NCBI GenBank assembly: GCA_016711925.1
Contig: JADJSA010000008.1
Location: forward strand, 124,001-188,000
Direction of reading: 5' to 3'
DNA from: Candidatus Methylophosphatis haderslevensis
GTDB taxonomy: Bacteria > Pseudomonadota > Gammaproteobacteria > Burkholderiales > Rhodocyclaceae
Length of the DNA: 64,000 bases
The position numbers and the translations under genes are program-made. The notes under the pieces are model-generated. The model saw nothing but the letters and a program-made list of their open reading frames with translations. It was not told the origin of the DNA and searched no databases. The number at the start of each line of letters is the position of its first letter. Within the stretch, counting starts at the first letter, position 1. Below, in pieces: positions 19,149 to 27,539 of this stretch.

Positions 19149-20873
19149 TCAGTACAATTCTGCCGGAAAGAGCTTGAACAGCAAGTTCTCCAGACGCTGC
19201 AGTACATGGCGCGCCGGCTGCGACGTGCGTTCGCCTGCCGTGCTCGACCAGCGCAGCGCGGCGTCGGGCGCGAGCGTGACCTGCCAACTGTTTTCCGGGG
19301 CCATGTCGCGCGCCATGCGATCTGCAAGATCGGCCGCCAGCGGCGGGCTGTCGATCAGCACGCCCATTTCCGAGTTGATGACTTCCGAGCGCGGGTCGAG
19401 GTTCATCGAGCCGACGAAACAGCGCTCGCGGTCGATCACCATGGCCTTGGTGTGAAGGCCGGCAAACGCCGAGCGGACGGGGGCGACGTCGACCAGCTCG
19501 CTGCGCATCGCCGCGTCGGCGCGCAGTTCGTACAGGCGGGCGCCGCTTTGCAGGATCGCGCGGCGCCACCTCTCGTAGTGGCTGTTGACCGCCGGCACAT
19601 CGTGCGAGGCGAGCGAGTTGGTGAGAATGCGCACCGCCACGCCACGCGCCGCCAGTTCGCGCAGGTCGTCCATGAAGGCCGCGTCGGGAATGATGTAGGC
19701 ATTGGTGATCAGCACCTCGCGCCGCGCCGAACGCATCAGCGCGCGAAAAGCCTCCGGCATGTGGTTGCGGGTGCTGGCGGCGCGCGAGGGCGAATCGGTA
19801 TGCACGGCGCTCTTGCCTGGGCGCAGGGTTGCCGACAGGGCCGCCAGTTCGTCGTCCCACGCCCTTTTCCCTGACAGCAGGCCCTGCAAGGCCGGATGTC
19901 CGGCGGCAATTCGCGCCGCTTCCGAAAGCGTGTCCTGCGGCGCCGGCATCCGCTCGTCGCGCGGAATGCGGCGCACCCATTCGCTGTTCCAGTAACGGTC
20001 GAACACCTTGCTGGCCTCGCGTGCCACCGGCCCGAATCCGAGCACGTCCAGATCGTGGAAATTGAACGCCGGATTTAGCCCGAAGTATTCGTCGCCGATG
20101 TTGCGTCCGCCGATGATCGCAACGCGGTTGTCGGCGACCATCTGCTTGTTGTGCATGCGCCGGTTCAGTCGCTCGAAATCCGCCAAGCCTTCGGCCGCGC
20201 GGCCGACCAGCGAGCGCTCGCGCCAGGCGTTGAAGACGCGAATTTCGATGTTCGGGTGGGCGTCGATGCGGGCGAGCATGGCGTCGCGCAGTTCCACGCT
20301 GTCCATGTCGTGCAGCAGCGTGTTCAGATCGTCGAACAGCAGCCGAACGCGCACGCCACGATCGGCCGCGGCGATCACGCGCAACATCATCAGTTGGCCG
20401 ACGGTGTCGCCAAACCACACGTAATACTGCAGGTCCAGCGTATGACGCGCCGAATCAACCAGCGCCAGCCGCCAGGTCAGCGCGCGGTCGTTGCGCTCGA
20501 TCAGGCGGAATCCCGACATGTCGGCGCCGTTGGTCGCCCGAAAATCCGCCTCGATTTGCGCCAGCGCGCCGTCTGCCTGCGGCGCCGGGGCGAAGTCCGC
20601 GGGCGGCTTCTCCCAGTTCGGCGTGCTCGCACAGCCCGAAGCGAACAGCGCGATCGCCACCAGCGCGCCGCGCAACCATGCGCCCGCCAGGCGGTCGGAT
20701 TGCGCCGCAGCGGTGACCGGCCGCCGGGCGGCACGCTGCCGGTGCGCAGTGCGCGGCGGCAGGCCGTCGCTCGGCGGAAAACCCATCGCGGCGGCCGACT
20801 GAGTCCACGCGGACTGTCGATCGTTGTTACCGGGCATGGTTGGCGGTGGCGCCATCGAAGTCAAGTTTGCCAA
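19149..20873 (-). CDS. Phospholipase D family protein with two HKD motifs, putative lipoprotein
   Basis: 574 residues from the first ATG; later in-frame starts (20837, 20786) are also possible because the first about 55 residues are not conserved-looking and the hydrophobic segment ending FASGC (lipobox) lies at about residue 75. Two PLD motifs are present: HNKQMVADNRVAIIGGRN and HTKAMVIDRERCFVGSMN, each HxKx4Dx6GG/S. This is the arrangement of cardiolipin synthases and exported phosphatidyltransferases, but the lipoprotein signal instead of transmembrane helices points to a periplasmic phospholipase/transphosphatidylase (YmdC/ClsC-like). First gene of the three-hydrolase operon. Confidence 0.9.
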   Translation of the reverse strand: MANLTSMAPPPTMPGNNDRQSAWTQSAAAMGFPPSDGLPPRTAHRQRAARRPVTAAAQSDRLAGAWLRGALVAIALFASGCASTPNWEKPPADFAPAPQADGALAQIEADFRATNGADMSGFRLIERNDRALTWRLALVDSARHTLDLQYYVWFGDTVGQLMMLRVIAAADRGVRVRLLFDDLNTLLHDMDSVELRDAMLARIDAHPNIEIRVFNAWRERSLVGRAAEGLADFERLNRRMHNKQMVADNRVAIIGGRNIGDEYFGLNPAFNFHDLDVLGFGPVAREASKVFDRYWNSEWVRRIPRDERMPAPQDTLSEAARIAAGHPALQGLLSGKRAWDDELAALSATLRPGKSAVHTDSPSRAASTRNHMPEAFRALMRSARREVLITNAYIIPDAAFMDDLRELAARGVAVRILTNSLASHDVPAVNSHYERWRRAILQSGARLYELRADAAMRSELVDVAPVRSAFAGLHTKAMVIDRERCFVGSMNLDPRSEVINSEMGVLIDSPPLAADLADRMARDMAPENSWQVTLAPDAALRWSSTAGERTSQPARHVLQRLENLLFKLFPAELY

Positions 20874-21440
20874 ATGAACGTCGGATCGCCGCGCAGCACC
20901 GCAGCCGTGCCCGCCAACCGGGATCGGGCACTGGCCGATTCAACTGTCGATTGTCTGAAATCAGCCGGAACCCTTGCCGGCAGTGTGCCCGCGCCGGGCC
21001 CGCCATGCAAGATGCACGACAGATGATGTTCGAGCAGTCATCTCCCGGAAATGCCGCTGGTTCAGGGTGAATGCCGTGTGGCAGCGCACGCCCGTCAGCA
21101 TCACGGCCAGCGGGTCGTGGAATCCCTTGATCATTTTGCCCAAGGCTGCGATGATTCACTCCATCGGAATATGGTTCATCTGAGCAGGCAAGCTGGAGCG
21201 TCCCGTCGCAGCGGGACCGCCTTTCCGGTAGCATCACGGCGTCATTGCGATGGGCGCGTCGGGCCGGCCTCTCTGGCGGGGCGACGCGGCGCCTCGCGTT
21301 TTCCTCGAGTCCGGTAGCAGGGTTGATGTTGGCGGGATGGATTCTTCCACTTGTGGTTGGATGAAGACGGCGCAGCAGGCCACCGGCAATCGGGAATCTG
21401 CTCTGATTCGATTCAACACATCAGCAAAGGAGACATAAGC
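20874..21440. other. Intergenic region between divergent PLD and HdeA-like genes
   Basis: About 570 bases. No gene could be supported. It must contain the promoters of the two divergent transcription units; the only clear signal is AAAGGAGA at 21426-21433, the ribosome-binding site of the HdeA-like gene. Confidence 0.4.
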
Positions 21441-21824
21441 ATGACAGCAAGAACAGCCGCGCTGGTAGCGGCCTGTACGGCCTGTACGCTATGGGCGACC
21501 GCCGCAAACGCTGCAGCCGACACCAAGCAGCCCAATCTCATCGACATGCAGGGCGTGACCTGCGCGCAATATGCCAGGGCGCTGAGTTATGCCAATCCCG
21601 GCGCCAAGCCGACGAAGGCAAAGGCCGCATTGGCAGTGACGGCGCAGGACGACCTTGTCCAGGCCATGACGTGGGTGAACGGGTATCTCACCGCGCGCGA
21701 CGGCGCCAAAGGCGCGCATGCCTTCACCCGCGACTGGATCCTGAACACGATGGGCAAGTTGTCCGGGGTCTGCAAGGCAGGCGGCGGCGCCATGACGCTC
21801 AGCGACGCGGCGGCAAAGCTATGA
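21441..21824 (+). CDS. HdeA/HdeB-like periplasmic protein
   Basis: 127 residues from the ATG at 21441, eight bases after AAAGGAGA; an earlier in-frame start lacks this. Signal peptide (MTARTAALVAACTACTLWATAANA). The mature protein has DMQGVTCAQY and a second cysteine in GVCKAG, the two-cysteine layout of HdeA-type acid-stress chaperones, and a WVNGYL segment common in HdeA-family homologues of Proteobacteria. Probably a small helical periplasmic protein with one disulfide; a chaperone role is inferred from the family only. The stop overlaps the next start (ATGA). Confidence 0.75.
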   Translation: MTARTAALVAACTACTLWATAANAAADTKQPNLIDMQGVTCAQYARALSYANPGAKPTKAKAALAVTAQDDLVQAMTWVNGYLTARDGAKGAHAFTRDWILNTMGKLSGVCKAGGGAMTLSDAAAKL

Positions 21825-22108
21825 GCCGGCCACTCTTGCTTGCGCTGCTTGCACTGGCTGCTGGCGCAGCCGCACCCGCGCCTGCCGCGGCTGACCAACG
21901 TGACCGCGAGGCGCGCCGGGCTGCGATTGTGGCCGGCGCTGTCCGCGAGCACAGGCTGGAGAGGAAGGCAGAGGAACGCTACGAGGACTGCAGGAGAGGT
22001 TCCGGATATGACGAGTACTGTGAGCGGCGGCGTTACGAGGACGAACGCAGGGCGCACATCGCGGCACGCCGGACGGCGATCGTCGTGGGATCCGAGCGCC
22101 GTTACTGA
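21821..22108 (+). CDS. Small exported Arg/Glu-rich protein
   Basis: 95 residues, starting at an ATG overlapping the HdeA-like stop. A signal peptide (MSRPLLLALLALAAGAAAPAPAAA) is followed by a strongly charged mature part rich in Arg and Glu with two cysteines (YEDCRRG, DEYCERR), predicted to be one or two long helices. No family recognised. Translational coupling with the HdeA-like gene suggests a joint envelope function, perhaps a partner protein; this is inference. An IS110 remnant begins immediately downstream. Confidence 0.65.
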   Translation: MSRPLLLALLALAAGAAAPAPAAADQRDREARRAAIVAGAVREHRLERKAEERYEDCRRGSGYDEYCERRRYEDERRAHIAARRTAIVVGSERRY

Positions 22109-22113
22109 CCAAT

Positions 22114-22353
22114 TCAGTTGAGCCTGGCCGCCATGGCCAGCACGCTGCCCGTCGGCACACTGCGCAGCCACCGGTCAATACTCGCCGGCTCGTTGGCCAG
22201 CGTGCCCAACTGCCGGGCGCAGCCAACAGCCAAGTCGGCCTTGGCCACATCGATCCCGATGAACGGCGCATTCGCTTGCGTGGTCGGCTCCTTTGCCCGC
22301 ACGCCGTGAAGCGCGGTGGTGAGCACAACCCACCATGACGCAAGCTCGATCAA
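22114..22353 (-). pseudogene. IS110-family transposase, N-terminal remnant
   Basis: Open for about 79 codons. FIGIDVAKADLAVG is the hallmark first-Asp motif of the IS110 DEDD transposase; the match continues to SVPTGSVLAMA and then stops, where a full transposase would continue for about 250 more residues including the second catalytic domain. The remnant abuts the stop of the preceding gene, so the rest of the element was deleted. The first 25 or so codons may be non-native. Confidence 0.75.
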
Positions 22354-22538
22354 TCGGCGTTTGGCTCCCCGCAGGCGCGTGCCTGCCCGATTCCTGATCG
22401 GCGTTCAACGCGGGGTGGGAAGAGTTCTCTCCAAGTCGGTCAGAATCGTTTCTGCGGAAGACCCATGGCGTCCCTGCACCCCGGCGACACTCCCGCTCTC
22501 GCAGATCCTTCGCCACTTGCAAACTTGCGAGCCGCGTG

Positions 22539-22546
22539 GATAGGGC
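22539..22546. repeat. Target-site duplication GATAGGGC, left
   Basis: Eight bases identical to 25181-25188, directly outside the two GTAAGCG termini of the IS66-type unit. Eight base pairs is the known IS66 duplication length, which confirms the outer boundaries. Confidence 0.9.
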
Positions 22547-22718
22547 GTAAGCGTCCACCCCCACCACCTGTACTGATCGGGTGAGCTCGTGCGATGTTGT
22601 CGCCTGTTTTTGAGGCGCGACAAATGGCGAAGCGACACGGACCGGCTTACTGGCGAGAGCACATTCAAAACTGGGTTCGAAGCGATCTGACGCAGCGCGA
22701 ATACTGCGCGAACAACGG
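22547..22718 (+). repeat. Long terminal inverted repeat, left (fragment of a second IS66 right end)
   Basis: 172 bp, inverted copy of 25009-25180. It contains an ATG at 22623 followed by a tnpA reading frame (MAKRHGPAYWREH...) that runs undisturbed to about 22717, where it joins the left terminus of the full element. The intact Arg codon (CGA) here corresponds to the TGA nonsense codon in the right-hand copy. Confidence 0.88.
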
Positions 22719-22753
22719 TAAGCGCGCAACGCGCCCACCTTGATGTGCGGCGA

Positions 22754-24365
22754 TCAGTGCTGTAGGGCTGGGGTGCGCAACGGCAGCAGCGAATCGATTC
22801 GGCTGTTCGGGCAGGTGGGCAGTTTTCCAGGGTCTCGCGCAACCAGGCTGCCGGGTCGAGCCCGTTGAGCTTTGCAGTGTAGAGCAGGCTCTGAATGGCT
22901 GCAGCCCGCTTTCCAGCGCGCTCGGATCCGGTGAAGAGCCAGTTCTTTTGCCGATAGCGATCGGCCTGATGGCGTTCTCCACTGGATTGTTGTCCATCGG
23001 CAGGCTTCCGTCGCTGGCATACCGGCTCAAGGCTGGCCAGCGCTTCAGACTGTAGTCGATCGCCTTCGCCGTGCCCCCCGCCATTGGCCACATTCACCCG
23101 CGTTCGCAGCAACCAATCGTGCATGGCTTGGAGTTGCGGCTGCGCTTGGTCCTGGCGCAGATGCGTGCGTGCCACGCCATCCATGTCGCGGCCTTGCGCC
23201 TCGATGGCATACAAGGCGCCGATCCGACGCAACGCCTCCTGCGCAATGGCATTGGGCTCGGCGGCATTCAGATCGAAGAACTTCCTGCGCGCATGGGCCA
23301 TACAGCCAAGCTCGGTCAGCCCGTCGGCAAACAAGGCCTTGTAGCCAGCGTAGTCATCGACCATCAGATGGCCTTGCCAGCCCGAGAGAAACGCTTGGGC
23401 ATGGGCGCCGGCGCGACTGGGTTGGTAATCGAACACCACGATCGGCGGACCCGTCTCCAGCACGTTGCTCCGGTACGCCCACAGATAGGCGCGCTTGGTC
23501 TTGCCTCGACCCGGGTCCAGTTGCTTGACCGGTGTTTCATCGGCATGCAGCACGCGGCCTTTGAGCAGCCGCATCGTCAAGCGATCGACCAGCGGCTGCA
23601 GGGCCACGCCGATGCGTCCCACCCATTCGGCCATCGTGGTACGCGAGAGGCTGACTCCATCGCGGGCCGCAATCTGCTCCAGCCGGTACAGCGGCAGATG
23701 ATCGAGGAACTTGCTGATGGCCACCCAGCTCAGCAGCCCAGTGGCCGCCATCGCGCCATCGATCACGGCCGGCGCAATCGGTGCGGCTGACACCGTCTCG
23801 CATGCACGGCAGGCGTACTGCGGGCGGATGTGCCGATGCACGAAGAAACGGGCCGGCTCGACGTCCAACTGTTCGCTGATGTCCTCGCCGATCTTGACCA
23901 GCGCCGTACCGCACTGCCCACAGGTGCAGGAGATCGGTTCATGCCGGTGCTCGATGCGCGGCAGATGATCTGGCAGCGGCTGACGACCGGCGCGCAGGCG
24001 AGGCGTGCGGGCACCTGCGGCTCGCTGGTCGCTGCGGCCTCGGCCTGTTCCTGGCCAGTTCGGCCTGGGCGGCGGCGATATCGCTGGCCAGCGTCTCCTG
24101 GAACAGATCGCCTGCTTCGGCCGAAGGCTTCGCTGCGCGCGCCAAAGCGCATCCGGCGCAGGTGCGCGAGCTCCAGCGTGAGGGCCTGGATCTTGATCCT
24201 GGCGGCGTGAAGCTCGCTGTCGCGGCGGGTGATTTGTTCGCTCAGCCGAAGCGCTTCGGCTTCTTCTTCTTGTGCCTGGTCGATGAGCTTCTGAACGGTG
24301 CCGAGTACCCAATCCGGCAGTGCGGGCGTGGCATTCAGGCGGGCCAGTTCAGCGTCCAAATTCAT
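22754..24365 (-). pseudogene. tnpC: IS66 TnpC transposase, frameshifted
   Basis: From ATG 24365 the frame gives an IS66 TnpC start (DAELARLNATPALPDW, a coiled-coil region, then FGARSEAF), after which the reading frame changes at least twice before the zinc-finger segment CTCGQCG and the DDE domain (VLHADETPVKQLDPG, LMVDDYAGYKALF). Near the C-terminus the expected SLPMDNNPVENAIRPIAIGK and KNWLFTGSERAGKRAAA lie in different frames, and the tail LLPLRTPALQH in a third. At least four indels separate it from a working gene. Confidence 0.88.
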
Positions 24366-24462
24366 GCCGATATTATACTCTGCAACAGGCCGAAGAGCCG
24401 CATGCACAGGGCCTTTCAGCGATATTTGCCGAGATTCTTCTTGCAGGTCTTCGTGGCCCGGT

Positions 24463-24803
24463 TCAGACCCGCCAGTGCGCCGGCGCTGGCGCTTCGAGTC
24501 GCTGCCAATCGACCCGCTGACGAGCCATTGCCACTGCGCAGCGCTGAGGGTAAAGACCGCGGTGTCGGCACGCGGCCAGATGAAGTGCCCCCGATGCAGG
24601 CGCCGATGACACAGCCACACGCCGGTGCCATCCCACACCAGAAGCTTGAGCCGATTCAGACGCCGGTTGCGAAAGGCATAGGCACTGCCATCGCAGGGCG
24701 AGCGTCCCAGCGTGTTCTGTATGCGCTGCGACAGTCCGTCGATGCCGGCGCGCATGTCAATCGGTTCGACAACCAGCCAGACCTGGTGCGGGCTCGGGAT
24801 CAT
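24463..24803 (-). pseudogene. tnpB: IS66 accessory protein TnpB, frameshifted near C-terminus
   Basis: Starts MIPSPHQVWLVVEPIDMRAG and carries the TnpB core (DGLSQRIQNTLGRSPCDG, YAFRNRR, LVWDGTGVWL, FIWPRAD). One base is missing after WLVSG: the next frame reads VDWQRLEAPAPAHWRV and stops at 24463, the family's usual ending. TnpB is required for IS66 transposition in known elements. Confidence 0.85.
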
Positions 24804-25103
24804 GACAGTTGTTTCAAGAAGCTCGACCAGCAACGGGACACTGCTACCCGGCAACTCAATTTCCCAACCATCCGGACTGCGCAGGCGCACGACGCTACCC
24901 GTTTCCGCCTTGCCCACGCTCACCGGCACCAGGGTCAGCGATGACTTTGCCGCCGCGATGGTCTGCTTCTCCCGACTGCGCCAGCGATGGAACGCTCGCT
25001 CGCTCAGTCCGTTGTTCGCGCAGTATTCGCGCTGCGTCAGATCACTTCAGACCCAGTTTTGAATGTGCTCTCGCCAGTAAGCCGGTCCGTGTCTCTTCGC
25101 CAT
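24804..25103 (-). pseudogene. tnpA: IS66 accessory protein TnpA, nonsense codon
   Basis: ATG at 25103 (MAKRHGPAYWREHIQNWV), then an in-frame TGA at codon 19 where the left-end copy has CGA (Arg). The frame reopens and continues as SDLTQREYCANNGLS, a helix-turn-helix-like segment, to the tnpB start, with which it is in the same frame. A C-to-T transition explains the stop. Confidence 0.8.
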
Positions 25104-25180
25104 TCGTCGCGCCTCAAAAACAGGCGACAACATCGCACGAGTTCAACCGATGAGTACAGGTGGTCGCGGTGGACGCTTAC
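25009..25180 (-). repeat. Long terminal inverted repeat, right
   Basis: 172 bp right end of the IS66 unit, containing the terminus GTAAGCGTCC (minus strand, from 25180), the tnpA leader and the first 32 codons of tnpA. Inverted relative to 22547-22718 with about a dozen differences. Confidence 0.88.
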
Positions 25181-25188
25181 GATAGGGC
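25181..25188. repeat. Target-site duplication GATAGGGC, right
   Basis: Partner of 22539-22546; directly adjacent to the right terminus of the IS66 unit. Confidence 0.9.
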
Positions 25189-25455
25189 GTCTCGGCGCCC
25201 ACATGGCCAGAAGCGCCATTCCACGCGGCCGGGCGGGGTGGCAGGCCTGAAACGTCCGCTGCATGCGGCGTTCCGGCCTGCCTGCTTCGGGTCCGAAGCG
25301 CTATGACGGGCGTTCAGAACGCTGCCCCGACAGCATTTTGCGGTACCAAACGCTGGCCGGGGATGCGAAAAGAATAGTTCTGCTGACCGGTACCGTGGCG
25401 CGTCGCGGGGCGGGCGCGATGGTGGCGGTCTCTCCGGCATCGGGTGGTCGATTGA

Positions 25456-25857
25456 TCAGCCGGCGCCGCTCTTGCCGGCGCCGCCAAGCTCGCCGCGGAG
25501 CCTCTCGACTTCCTGCGGGACGCTGACCAGTACCACGCAACCGGTCTCCGAGCGGACCGCGTGGATATTGCCGGGCGCGGTGTAAAGATAGTCTCCGGCA
25601 TGCAGCCGATCCTTGCCCAGGCTGATGTCACCTTCAAGGACAAAGATCTCCTCGCCGCCGGGATGAACGTGCGCCGGATAGGTTGCGCCCGGATCGAACT
25701 TCAGAAGGATTGTCGGCGCCCTTCGCGCCGACGAATCGAAGCGCAGAACTTTGACATAGACACCGGCCACGCCGGGTTCGGCGAGCGGCTGCCAATTGAC
25801 GTCGCCGCTATGAACGAGTTGATTGAGACCCGGGTCCGGCTTGTTCCTGACTTCCAT
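25456..25857 (-). CDS. Cupin-domain protein (ChrR-type cupin)
   Basis: 133 residues from the ATG at 25857, which has AAGGAG seven bases upstream; the 51-residue in-frame extension before it is Arg/Pro-rich and not conserved-looking. The cupin motif is clear: PAHVHPGGEEIFVLEG gives the two His and Glu metal ligands, and the second motif PGNIHAV provides the third His. This resembles the cupin half of ChrR anti-sigma factors and stand-alone homologues. A metal-dependent small enzyme or sensor; no sigma factor is adjacent, so an anti-sigma role is not supported. Between the IS66 unit and the efflux operon. Confidence 0.82.
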   Translation of the reverse strand: MEVRNKPDPGLNQLVHSGDVNWQPLAEPGVAGVYVKVLRFDSSARRAPTILLKFDPGATYPAHVHPGGEEIFVLEGDISLGKDRLHAGDYLYTAPGNIHAVRSETGCVVLVSVPQEVERLRGELGGAGKSGAG

Positions 25858-26004
25858 CGGCGGCTCCTTCGCAGCGAGTTCAGGGCGTCGCGTTCGACGC
25901 GGGTGTTCCGGGCTCGGCTCGGTGGGAACGGACGAACCGATGCTTGGCTTCGCTTTCCGATGCCCGGCGAGTCGCATGTGTTGCCGAGTGCAGGCGGTGG
26001 TCCG

Positions 26005-26082
26005 CTGCAACCCGCATGGGCTGGCGCTCGCAGCGTTACCCTGCTGGAGAGCGCCTATCCATGCGGGTTTCCGGCATGCTCT
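26005..26082. repeat. Dispersed hairpin repeat, copy B
   Basis: On the plus strand AACCCGCATGGGCTGGCGCTC is followed after a short loop by GAGAGCGCCTATCCATGCGGGTTT, forming an imperfect stem of about 20 bp. Read on the minus strand it aligns with copy A at 6145-6222 (shared GCATGCCGGAAA, CATGGATAGGCG, GAGCGCCA). The stop and last codons of the outer-membrane factor gene lie inside it, so the repeat supplies that protein's C-terminal residues. Confidence 0.7.
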
Positions 26083-27539
26083 TGCTGCGGGTCGGTTTGC
26101 CAGCCGCCGCCCAGGGCCAGGTAGAGCTTGATCAGTGCGGCACGCCGGTCTAGCAGGCTTTGCGCCTGTTCGGTTTCCGCCGCCAGCAGCTGGCGCTGGG
26201 CGTCGAGCACTTCGAGAAAGCCGGTGGTGCCGGAGCGGAAGCGCAGGTCGGCAAGCCGCAGGGCTTCGCGCGAGGCGGCGACGCGCCGGGCCTGAATCGA
26301 CAGCAGCTCGCCGCCGGTCTCGTAGGCGGCGAGCCCGTCGGCCACTTCGCCGAGCGCGCCGAGTATGGTTTTACGGTAGCCGATCAGGGCCTGGTCGAGG
26401 CGCGCCAGAGCGGCGTCGCGGTTGAACACCAGCCGGCCGCCGTCAAACAGCGTCTGCAGGATGTTCGGGCCGAGCGAGGCGACCGTCGGCGCGCCGCCGC
26501 TCAGCACATCGCGCAGGCTGGTGCTGACGCCGCCGAACACTGCGGTCAGCGACAGGCTGGGGAAGAACAGCGCCTTGGCCTCGCCGACGCGGGCGTTGGC
26601 GGCGACCAGCCGGGCTTCGCTCTGGCGGATGTCCGGACGACGGTCGATCAGCGTCGAGGGCAGGCCGGCGGGTATGACATCCGGCAGGGCCAGGCTGGCG
26701 CCGGAATCGAACACGAAGCCGCCCGGGTGGCGGCCGAGCAGCAGCGACAACGCATTTTCGGTTTCGGCGATCTGCCGCTGCAGCGCCGGCAGGCGCGATT
26801 CGGTGGCCGCCAGCACGCTCTCCTGCTGGCGTTCCTCGGCGGCCGAGGCCACGCCACTGGCCGACAGGCGTTTGACCAGGCGCAAAACCTCGCGCTGGTT
26901 GCCGGCGGCGCGTGCAGTGACGGTGTGGATTTCGCGCAGCGCCGCGAGCTGGTAGTAGTAGCCGGCCACGCCGCCGATCAACGAGGCGCGCACGCCGTGT
27001 CGCGCCTCTTCGCTGGCCAGCAGTTCTGCGCGGGCCGCCTCGCTGGCCCGGCGGTAGCGGCCCCACAGGTCGATCTCCCACGAGATGCCGGCGCTGCCGA
27101 GGAAGGTGGACGTCAAGTCGTCACCGGGCCGGCGGGCGGTCGGGGAGGTATTCAGCGACAGCGACGCTTGGGGCAGCAACGGCGCGCGGGCGACGCCGGC
27201 CAGGGCCTCGGCTTCGCGCAGGCGCGCGGCCGCCAGCAAGGCATCGGGGCCGGCGGCGAGCGCCTCGTCGATCAGCTTCTGCAGCGGCGGGTCGGTGAAG
27301 ACCTGGCGCCAGTCCTGCTCGGCAAGGGCGGGGTGCGCACTGGCCGCACCCTCGTAACCCGGCGCGCTGCGATAGCTCTCGGGCATGTCGGTATCCGGAC
27401 GGCGGTAATCCGGGCCGAGCGCACAGCCACCCAGCAGCAGGCCGGCGATGACGCCGGCAATGGCGCTGGAACGGGTGCGGGACGTGGTGCGGAGTTGTGC
27501 CCGAGGCCGCCTGCCGGGTTGCGCGAAAGCGCGCCTCAT
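26055..27539 (-). CDS. RND efflux outer-membrane factor (OprM/NodT family lipoprotein)
   Basis: 494 residues from the ATG at 27539, which overlaps the stop of the RND pump gene (ATGA). Signal with lipobox GLLLGGC, followed by ALGPDYRRP, the classic start of NodT/OprM mature proteins. Two outer-membrane-efflux-protein repeats follow, with SWEIDLWGRYRRASEAAR in the first and FLEVLDAQRQLLAAE in the second. It forms the trimeric outer-membrane channel of the tripartite pump encoded with it. The last residues are encoded within a dispersed hairpin repeat. Confidence 0.95.
   Translation of the reverse strand: MRRAFAQPGRRPRAQLRTTSRTRSSAIAGVIAGLLLGGCALGPDYRRPDTDMPESYRSAPGYEGAASAHPALAEQDWRQVFTDPPLQKLIDEALAAGPDALLAAARLREAEALAGVARAPLLPQASLSLNTSPTARRPGDDLTSTFLGSAGISWEIDLWGRYRRASEAARAELLASEEARHGVRASLIGGVAGYYYQLAALREIHTVTARAAGNQREVLRLVKRLSASGVASAAEERQQESVLAATESRLPALQRQIAETENALSLLLGRHPGGFVFDSGASLALPDVIPAGLPSTLIDRRPDIRQSEARLVAANARVGEAKALFFPSLSLTAVFGGVSTSLRDVLSGGAPTVASLGPNILQTLFDGGRLVFNRDAALARLDQALIGYRKTILGALGEVADGLAAYETGGELLSIQARRVAASREALRLADLRFRSGTTGFLEVLDAQRQLLAAETEQAQSLLDRRAALIKLYLALGGGWQTDPQQEHAGNPHG

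Larger units (their letters stand above)
22547..25180 (-). mobile_element. Compound IS66-family insertion sequence
   Basis: A 2,634-bp unit. Both ends begin GTAAGCGTCCACC (right end read on the minus strand from 25180), the IS66-family terminus, and it is flanked by the 8-bp duplication GATAGGGC. Unlike a normal IS66, both outer ends are the 'right' (tnpA) end: 22547-22718 is an inverted, about 93% identical copy of 25009-25180, including the first 32 or so codons of tnpA. A third terminus, GTAAGCGCGCAACGCGCC at 22718, lies inside and is the genuine left end, 36 bases beyond the tnpC stop. tnpA, tnpB and tnpC are all present in order on the minus strand but all are disabled. Confidence 0.92.

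Noticed and set aside
25456..25857. ChrR anti-sigma factor
   Set aside because: Only the cupin half is present and no ECF sigma factor is adjacent.
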